Below, piece after piece: positions 5,039 through 10,364 of a DNA stretch of 10,364 nt. Position numbers and translations under genes: made by a program. The stretch is from Bacteroidaceae bacterium (GTDB taxonomy: Bacteria; Bacteroidota; Bacteroidia; Bacteroidales; Bacteroidaceae): the NCBI GenBank assembly GCA_900768625.1, contig CAAGDO010000151.1, positions 1-10,364 of the forward strand. The letters are read 5' to 3'. Numbering within the stretch: position 1 is the first letter of the stretch; the number at the start of each line of letters is the position of its first letter. The notes beneath the pieces are model-generated. The model saw only the letters and a program-made list of their open reading frames with translations. It searched no databases and was not told the origin of the DNA.

Positions 5039-6802
5039 ATGTACAGAACCAATACCTGCGGCGAGCTTCGCATTGAAAATGTGGGCCAGACGGTGACACT
5101 TGCCGGATGGGTGCAGAGAAGCCGAAAGATGGGAGGCATGACATTCGTCGACCTCCGTGACCGCTACGGAATCACCCAGCTCGTGTTCAACGAAGAAACG
5201 AACGCTGAACTTTGTGGCCAGGCCAACAAATTGGGCCGCGAATTCGTCATCCAAGTGACTGGAAAGGTTAACGAACGCTATTCAAAGAACGACAAGATGC
5301 CTACTGGCGACATCGAGATCATCGTTGATTCCCTCAACGTGCTCAACGCCTCTGACACCCCTCCTTTCACCATCGAAGAGAATACGGACGGCGGCGATGA
5401 TCTCCGCATGAAATATCGCTATCTTGACATTCGTCGTGAAAACGTACGCAAAAATCTCGAACTCCGCCATAAGTTCTGCATCGCTGTTCGCAATTTCCTC
5501 GACTCCAAAGGATTCCTCGAAATCGAGACTCCGATTCTCATCGGTTCGACTCCCGAGGGTGCCCGTGACTTCATCGTTCCTTCACGCATGAATCCCGGAC
5601 AGTTCTATGCCCTTCCGCAGAGCCCGCAGACTCTGAAGCAGTTGCTGATGGTGGCTGGTACGGACCGCTATTTCCAGATTGCAAAGTGCTTCCGCGATGA
5701 GGACCTCCGCGCTGACCGTCAGCCCGAATTCACACAGATTGACTGCGAAATGTCTTTCGTCACTCAAGACGATATCATCCGCACCTTCGAGGAAATGGCC
5801 AAATATCTCTTCAAGGAGGTACGCGGCTACGATCTGGGCAACGAGCCCTTCATCCGCATGCCTTGGCATGAGGCTATGCGTCGCTTCGGTTCGGACAAGC
5901 CCGATATGCGCTTCGGTATGGAATTCGTCGAACTTCAGGACACACTGAAGGGACGTGGAGATTTCACTGTATTCAACGATGCAGCCTACATCGGCGGTAT
6001 CTGTGCTCCGGGTTGTGCCCACTACACCAGAAAACAGCTTGACCAGTTGGCCGACTTCGTGAAGTCTCCGCAGATTGGCGCCAAGGGTCTCGTGCATGCC
6101 AAAGTGAATGAGGACGGCTGCGTGAAGAGCTCTGTTGACAAGTTCTATTCGCCCGAGGTGATGGCGGAAGTGGCAGCCAAGATGGATGCCAAGCCCGGTG
6201 ATCTCATCCTCATCCTTTCAGGAGCTGACGCCATGAAGACCCGCAAGCAGCTTTGCGAACTTCGCCTCGAGATGGGTCAGCGTCTGGGTCTTCGCGACAA
6301 GAACAAGTTTGCCCTCCTTTGGGTGGTGGATTTCCCCATGTTCGAATGGAGTGAAGAAGAAGGACGTCTGCTCGCCATGCACCATCCTTTCACCGCACCG
6401 AAGCCTTGCGACGTGCCTAAACTCGATACAGATCCCGCTTCCGTCTTGGCAGATGCCTACGACATGGTGTGCAACGGTATTGAAGTGGGCGGTGGTTCCA
6501 TTCGTATCCACGATGCCGTGCTTCAGGCCAAGATTTTCAAGGTGCTCGGTTTCACGCCCGAACGTGCACAGGAGCAGTTCGGCTTCCTCATGAATGCATT
6601 CAAGTATGGTGCACCTCCTCACGGCGGTCTGGCCTACGGCCTCGACCGTTGGGTGAGCATCTTTGCCGGTCTCGACAGTATCCGCGACTGCATTGCCTTC
6701 CCGAAGAACAATTCCGGACGCGATGTCATGCTCGATGCTCCTTCGAGAGTCGATCAGAAGCAACTCGATGAACTTGAAATCACACTTGCTCCGAAGGCTT
6801 GA
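5039..6802 (+). CDS. aspS: Aspartate--tRNA ligase (AspRS)
   Basis: This cytoplasmic class II enzyme uses ATP to charge tRNA-Asp with aspartate. The 587-residue length and domain order are those of bacterial AspRS. An OB-fold anticodon-binding domain comes first (about 1-105; GWVQRSRKMGGMTFVDLRD). The catalytic core follows, with the QSPQ flipping loop (194-197) and motif 2 FRDEDLRADRQPEF (218-231). A GAD insertion domain lies at about 285-415 and motif 3 is GLAYGLDR (530-537), whose Arg contacts ATP. No expected residue is missing. The start fits: MYRTNTCGEL is the usual N-terminus of the family. Bacteroidetes generally have separate asparagine charging, so whether this enzyme is discriminating cannot be settled from sequence alone. 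It appears monocistronic, with its own -7 box, a ~120-base leader and a strong terminator 60 bases after the stop. Confidence 0.98.
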   Translation: MYRTNTCGELRIENVGQTVTLAGWVQRSRKMGGMTFVDLRDRYGITQLVFNEETNAELCGQANKLGREFVIQVTGKVNERYSKNDKMPTGDIEIIVDSLNVLNASDTPPFTIEENTDGGDDLRMKYRYLDIRRENVRKNLELRHKFCIAVRNFLDSKGFLEIETPILIGSTPEGARDFIVPSRMNPGQFYALPQSPQTLKQLLMVAGTDRYFQIAKCFRDEDLRADRQPEFTQIDCEMSFVTQDDIIRTFEEMAKYLFKEVRGYDLGNEPFIRMPWHEAMRRFGSDKPDMRFGMEFVELQDTLKGRGDFTVFNDAAYIGGICAPGCAHYTRKQLDQLADFVKSPQIGAKGLVHAKVNEDGCVKSSVDKFYSPEVMAEVAAKMDAKPGDLILILSGADAMKTRKQLCELRLEMGQRLGLRDKNKFALLWVVDFPMFEWSEEEGRLLAMHHPFTAPKPCDVPKLDTDPASVLADAYDMVCNGIEVGGGSIRIHDAVLQAKIFKVLGFTPERAQEQFGFLMNAFKYGAPPHGGLAYGLDRWVSIFAGLDSIRDCIAFPKNNSGRDVMLDAPSRVDQKQLDELEITLAPKA

Positions 6803-6860
6803 TGGCCGGATGAACAACATGTGATGATCCCAGAATTATTTTTTAGTTTTAGATTCATAT

Positions 6861-6897
6861 AAGCAGCAACGCATCATACTTTGATGTGTTGCTGCTT
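6861..6897 (+). terminator. Strong intrinsic terminator after aspS
   Basis: The arms 6861-6876 and 6882-6897 form a 16-bp stem with one G-T pair (starting aagcagcaac, ending ttgctgctt) around the 5-base loop tactt. A T-rich tract (ttgtcttt) follows, and an A/T-rich stretch precedes it. It should end the aspS transcript and isolate the peptidase gene downstream. Confidence 0.8.
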
Positions 6898-7012
6898 TGT
6901 CTTTGCCACACGCGACAGCTCTTTTTCATCGCCTTTTACCATAAAACGCTACAAACGTTCGCGCTGAGAAAAAGCATCCAGGAATATCTGCTGAAAAACC
7001 ATAAAAAATCAG

Positions 7013-7020
7013 TAACTTTG
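7013..7020 (+). promoter_or_regulatory. Bacteroidetes -7 promoter box for the M64 peptidase gene
   Basis: TAACTTTG matches TAnnTTTG exactly and is preceded by an A-rich stretch; no clear -33 TTTG is seen. Transcription would start near 7027, giving a ~95-base leader. In the 320-base gap between aspS and the peptidase gene I see only the terminator, this box and the leader. The leader contains aggatc twice (around 7037 and 7056), with no structure I recognise. A 66-codon frame over 6886-7086 overlaps the terminator and is not credible as a gene. Confidence 0.5.
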
Positions 7021-7122
7021 CAGTCCGTTATCCATAGGATCGGCGTGAGAACACAGGATCTGATTTCCAAACACGTCAAACGCTGATTCTGCATTTTTCC
7101 CATATTCACACACCCTTTCGAC

Positions 7123-8412
7123 ATGAAAACTTCCACCATTTTCAGCATATTTCTGTCAGCTTTGTATCTCATCCCCACATCGCTGCAAGCCCAAAAGGCA
7201 AATCATCCCGCGCGTACGCTTCGCATCGACTATCAGTTCTCAGGCAATGCCAAGGAGCAACATATCGCAGTGAGCGAACTTTGCAGTTTCAAGGGATGGG
7301 CGGGCAGAACAGTCCACACGGACTCTTTGCCTCTTCGTGGCAACGGCGACATCACGCTTAAAGATGCCCGCACGCAGCGGGTGGTCTATCGTCAGTCATT
7401 TTCCACGCTGTTCCAGGAATGGCTCACCACAGAAGAGGCCACACGTACCAGTCGCGCTTTTGAAAATGTGATGTTACTCCCGATGCCGACGGACTCCGCC
7501 TACGTCACGGTGCGCCTCTTCGATGACAAGAAACACACCGTGGCAGCAGAACTTACCCACCGGGTAACCCCTGACGACATCCTCATCCGTCAGCTTGACG
7601 CCCTTCCCGTGACGCCCCACAAGTATCTGCATCGCTCCGGAAGCTCTGAGGAGAAAATCGATGTGGCCATTCTCGCTGAAGGCTACACGACGGCACAGAT
7701 GGATGCCTTCTACAGAGATGCGCAAGCGACAGTGGAATCCATCCTTTCGCATGAGCCTTTCAAGCAGATGGCCGACAGATTCAATTTTGTGGCAGTAGCT
7801 TCACCTTCGGCTGATGCAGACGTGAGCATTCCGTTGAAAGGCGAATGGAGAACGACAGCAGTAGGATCAAATTTCTCGACTTTCTATTCTGACCGTTATC
7901 TTACGACTCAACGGCTCTTCAAGGTACATGACTTGCTGGCTGGTATCCCCTACGAACATATCATCATTTTGGCCAACACGGATACCTATGGTGGTGGTGG
8001 CATCTACAATGCTTACACACTGACCACAACGCATCATGCGGCTTTCAAGCCGGTCGTCGTGCATGAATTCGGACATAGTTTTGCCGGTTTGGCCGATGAA
8101 TACTACTACGATGATCAGTATGAGAATTTCTATACGGCCGACGCGGAACCTTGGGAACAGAACATCACAACGCTCTATGATTTCAAAAGTAAATGGAGCG
8201 ATATGCTCCCCAAGAACACACCTGTCCCGACAAAGCCTAATCCGAAGAAAATGGATCGCATCGGTGTCTATGAGGGAGGTGGCTACATGTCGCACGGCGT
8301 TTACCGTGGCTTCCAGGATTGCAGAATGAAGACAAACGAATGCAAGGCTTTCTGTCCCGTATGTCAACGCGCCATCCGACGCTTGATTGATTTCTACACG
8401 AAGCACGACTGA
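7123..8412 (+). CDS. Exported M64-family zinc metallopeptidase (IgA peptidase M64-like)
   Basis: This 429-residue secreted peptidase starts with a signal peptide (residues 1 to about 23; cleavage likely after LQA, before QKAN). A beta-rich N-terminal domain follows (about 30-165), as in M64 proteins of Bacteroidales. The catalytic domain begins near KIDVAILAEGYT (177-189). The metal site is HEFGHSFAGLADEYY: His314 and His318 bind zinc, Glu315 is the catalytic base, and the following Asp/Glu pair probably supplies the third ligand. Four cysteines near the C-terminus (400, 407, 411, 414; CKAFCPVC) may form disulfides or a small metal site. M64 is named after a clostridial IgA protease, but Bacteroidales members are not proven to cut IgA. 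The substrate is therefore unknown, and it should act in the periplasm or outside the cell. It has its own -7 box and lies 69 bases before ftsK. Length and motifs are typical and intact. Confidence 0.92.
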   Translation: MKTSTIFSIFLSALYLIPTSLQAQKANHPARTLRIDYQFSGNAKEQHIAVSELCSFKGWAGRTVHTDSLPLRGNGDITLKDARTQRVVYRQSFSTLFQEWLTTEEATRTSRAFENVMLLPMPTDSAYVTVRLFDDKKHTVAAELTHRVTPDDILIRQLDALPVTPHKYLHRSGSSEEKIDVAILAEGYTTAQMDAFYRDAQATVESILSHEPFKQMADRFNFVAVASPSADADVSIPLKGEWRTTAVGSNFSTFYSDRYLTTQRLFKVHDLLAGIPYEHIIILANTDTYGGGGIYNAYTLTTTHHAAFKPVVVHEFGHSFAGLADEYYYDDQYENFYTADAEPWEQNITTLYDFKSKWSDMLPKNTPVPTKPNPKKMDRIGVYEGGGYMSHGVYRGFQDCRMKTNECKAFCPVCQRAIRRLIDFYTKHD

Positions 8413-8414
8413 TT

Positions 8415-8459
8415 CTCTCAGAGTTGAGAGTTACCGGTGGGCATTGCTTTCCCACTGGT
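8415..8459 (+). repeat. Two adjacent hairpins between the peptidase gene and ftsK
   Basis: The first hairpin pairs ctctca (8415-8420) with tgagag (8425-8430) around gagt. The second pairs accggtggg (8433-8441) with cccactggt (8451-8459), 9 bp with one G-T pair, around a 9-base loop. Neither is followed by a T-run, so they are not classical terminators. They fill most of the 69-base gap and end 22 bases before the ftsK ATG. They may be an mRNA processing or stability element, or partial attenuation. Confidence 0.4.
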
Positions 8460-8481
8460 CATCCAAACGCGACACAACACA

Positions 8482-10364
8482 ATGGCAAACAATAAAAACA
8501 CAAAACGTGCGTCCTCCGCTAAAGGCGTGAGACGTAACGCGGGCACTACTCCCGAACCTCTCGGACTGATGGCTAGACTTCGCAGCATCAAACGGGAAGA
8601 GGTGGCCGAATACTTCAAGCGAGAAAGCATCAGATTCCTTTCGGGCTTCTGCATCATGATTCTCAGTCTTCTGCTCTTCATCAGTATCATATCGAATTTC
8701 TTTACGGGATCGATTGACCAGTCGGGAGTGGAAGCCGGCAATCTGGTACACGCAGCGAACGTTTGCGGAAAATTAGGAGCCTACGTTTCACATTTCTTCA
8801 TGGATACGTATTTTGGAGCCTTTGCTTTCCTCATCCCACTTTTCACCTTCATGCTCTCCCTCCGCCTGATGAATGCCTATCATGTCAGGCTATGGAAATG
8901 GTTCCTCAACTGCGCCATCATCATGATTTGGGGAAGTGTCATGCTTAGTCTGACAACTGATCTCCTGCCTGAACAGATTGTCAGGAACCTGAGTTTTCGA
9001 CTGGGCGGTGGACATGGCGACTACATCAAGACGATTTTGAGCGAAAGCATCGGTACATTAGGTGCATGGGTGGCCTGTCTAGCACTCGCTGTGTTCTATC
9101 TCGTTTACCTCACGAGCGAAACAATGGTCATCATCCGCAAAATGCTTCATCCGCAGGACTACATCAAATTGCCAACCAAGATGAAAGCTGGAAACGAAGT
9201 TGACGACATGGAAGAAGAGACTTGGACGGAGGAAGAATCGGATCATTCCAACTCTGATGAAGATTCAGAGTTGTGCACTTCTGAAAAAGAGTGGAGTGAA
9301 GGTGACGCAGAACAGAAAGACCCAGAATTCCATCCGACGGACAATGATTCGCAGACGATCTCTCTTGACCTTGGCGAAACGACCTCAGGTCCGGATGCAA
9401 GGGAAAAAGAATCGGACGCTGAATCACCCCTACCTGATCCGGAAGAAGGTCTTCAGCTCGTCACGGAAGAAACTGAGGTGCCTGTTGCGCCCTTGAAGTC
9501 TGTCTCAACAGATCTCACGATTGAGCATACGACAGAGGATGCAAAAGCCAAAGGGCGCACAGTGGAGGAGATTCGCGATATGGAACCATACGACCCCCGC
9601 AAAGACTTGGAGAACTATAAGTTCCCCAACATCCCTTTGCTGAAGCACTACGACGATAACGGCCCCGCGATTGACATGAACGAACAGAATGCCAACAAGG
9701 ACCGCATCATCACTGTGCTTCGTAATTTCGGCGTGGAAATATCAAGTATCAAGGCCACAATTGGTCCCACGATCACGCTTTACGAGGTGACACCCGCTCC
9801 CGGCGTTCGTATCAACAAAATACGAAATTTGGAGGACGATATTGCCCTCTCGCTTTCAGCGTTGGGTATTCGTATCATTGCGCCTATTCCGGGCAAGGGA
9901 ACCATTGGTATTGAGGTGCCTAACAAGACGCCCCGCATCGTGTCCATGGAAAGCATCATCAACACACGCAAATTCCAGGAGTCGACATTTGAGTTACCTA
10001 TAGCCTTGGGAAAAACGATTACGAACGAAGTGTTCATGGTCGACCTCGCCAAAATGCCTCACTTGCTTGTGGCTGGTGCCACGGGTCAAGGTAAGTCCGT
10101 CGGCTTGAATGCCATCATCACTTCTCTGCTCTACAAGAAGCATCCTTCGGAATTGAAGTTTGTCATGGTTGACCCCAAAAAGGTTGAATTCTCGATTTAT
10201 GCACCCATCGAGAAGCATTTCCTTGCCAAAATCCCTGATGACGGCGAGGATCCTATCATCACAGATGTGACCAAAGTCGTACAAACGTTGAAAAGTCTCT
10301 GCCAGTTGATGGATCATCGTTATGACCTTTTGAAGAAAGCAAAGGTGAGAAACATCAAGGAGTA
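8482..10364 (+). CDS. ftsK: DNA translocase FtsK, N-terminal part (cut by window end)
   Basis: FtsK is a septal, ATP-driven DNA pump that clears and aligns chromosome ends during division, usually together with XerC/XerD at dif. The window contains 627 codons from the ATG at 8482 (MANNKNTKRA); the 3' end is missing. Hydrophobic segments at about 52-74, 108-128, 138-158 and 188-212 form the four-helix membrane anchor, with GGGHGD (175-180) in the external loop. An acidic, Ser/Glu/Asp-rich linker runs from about 236 to 375. The alpha domain starts near PNIPLLKHY, the beta/RecA motor has Walker A GATGQGKS (532-539) and Walker B VMVD ending at Asp564. The gamma DNA-reading domain would lie beyond the window. 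The Walker A has Gln where Ser or Thr is usual, a tolerated position. No frameshift was found when I translated it through. Confidence 0.96.
   Translation, partial: MANNKNTKRASSAKGVRRNAGTTPEPLGLMARLRSIKREEVAEYFKRESIRFLSGFCIMILSLLLFISIISNFFTGSIDQSGVEAGNLVHAANVCGKLGAYVSHFFMDTYFGAFAFLIPLFTFMLSLRLMNAYHVRLWKWFLNCAIIMIWGSVMLSLTTDLLPEQIVRNLSFRLGGGHGDYIKTILSESIGTLGAWVACLALAVFYLVYLTSETMVIIRKMLHPQDYIKLPTKMKAGNEVDDMEEETWTEEESDHSNSDEDSELCTSEKEWSEGDAEQKDPEFHPTDNDSQTISLDLGETTSGPDAREKESDAESPLPDPEEGLQLVTEETEVPVAPLKSVSTDLTIEHTTEDAKAKGRTVEEIRDMEPYDPRKDLENYKFPNIPLLKHYDDNGPAIDMNEQNANKDRIITVLRNFGVEISSIKATIGPTITLYEVTPAPGVRINKIRNLEDDIALSLSALGIRIIAPIPGKGTIGIEVPNKTPRIVSMESIINTRKFQESTFELPIALGKTITNEVFMVDLAKMPHLLVAGATGQGKSVGLNAIITSLLYKKHPSELKFVMVDPKKVEFSIYAPIEKHFLAKIPDDGEDPIITDVTKVVQTLKSLCQLMDHRYDLLKKAKVRNIKE

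Noticed and set aside
6886..7086. 66-codon forward frame between aspS and the peptidase gene
   Set aside because: It starts inside the aspS terminator stem and overlaps the likely promoter of the next gene, and the product has no domain-like features.
1..10364. CRISPR arrays, tRNA or rRNA genes and known riboswitch classes
   Set aside because: I saw no regularly spaced direct repeats, no cloverleaf with conserved T-loop sequence and no rRNA-like stretch.

Overview
The window looks like chromosomal DNA of a Bacteroidales bacterium, most plausibly Prevotellaceae. The evidence is the housekeeping gene types (a bacterial AspRS and an FtsK with a long acidic linker), starts without obvious Shine-Dalgarno sequences, two TAnnTTTG boxes typical of the Bacteroidetes -7 promoter element, and a secreted M64 peptidase of the kind common in gut Bacteroidales. 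The genus is inferred, not shown.

Left part (1 to about 2,480) is a mobile element. A tyrosine recombinase (152-1033) overlaps by four bases an IS91-family HUH transposase (1030-2199) that carries a Cys zinc-binding N-terminus, an HIH metal motif and two candidate catalytic tyrosines. The element has folded DNA on both sides: a large hairpin just before the recombinase start codon (87-148), a run of hairpins after the transposase (2214-2343), and a nearly continuous 43-base inverted repeat (2438-2480). The exact ends are not established, and the left end may lie outside the window.

Middle part (2,557 to 4,691) holds three same-strand genes of unknown role. The first encodes a small acidic protein. 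The second encodes a 202-residue protein that I take, from memory, to be a divergent member of a recurrent Bacteroidales family (IHPKD start, GHG and IWC motifs). In this copy the expected His and Cys are Tyr and Pro. The third encodes a lipoprotein. Eight bases after the lipoprotein stop lies a ~188-bp element with ~20-29-bp imperfect terminal inverted repeats and no gene of its own. It looks like a MITE or other non-autonomous repeat (4699-4886).

Right part (4,887 to the end) is core chromosome. aspS (5039-6802) has its own -7 box, a ~120-base leader with competing GCAAAC/GTTTGC stems, and a strong intrinsic terminator (6861-6897). Next come an exported M64-family metallopeptidase (7123-8412) with its own -7 box, two short hairpins, and the first 627 codons of ftsK (8482 onward), cut by the window edge after Walker A and B.

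No tRNA, rRNA, CRISPR array or known riboswitch class was recognised. The most unusual items are the coupled recombinase/HUH transposase with its structured flanks, the motif-degenerate 202-residue protein, and the MITE-like repeat.
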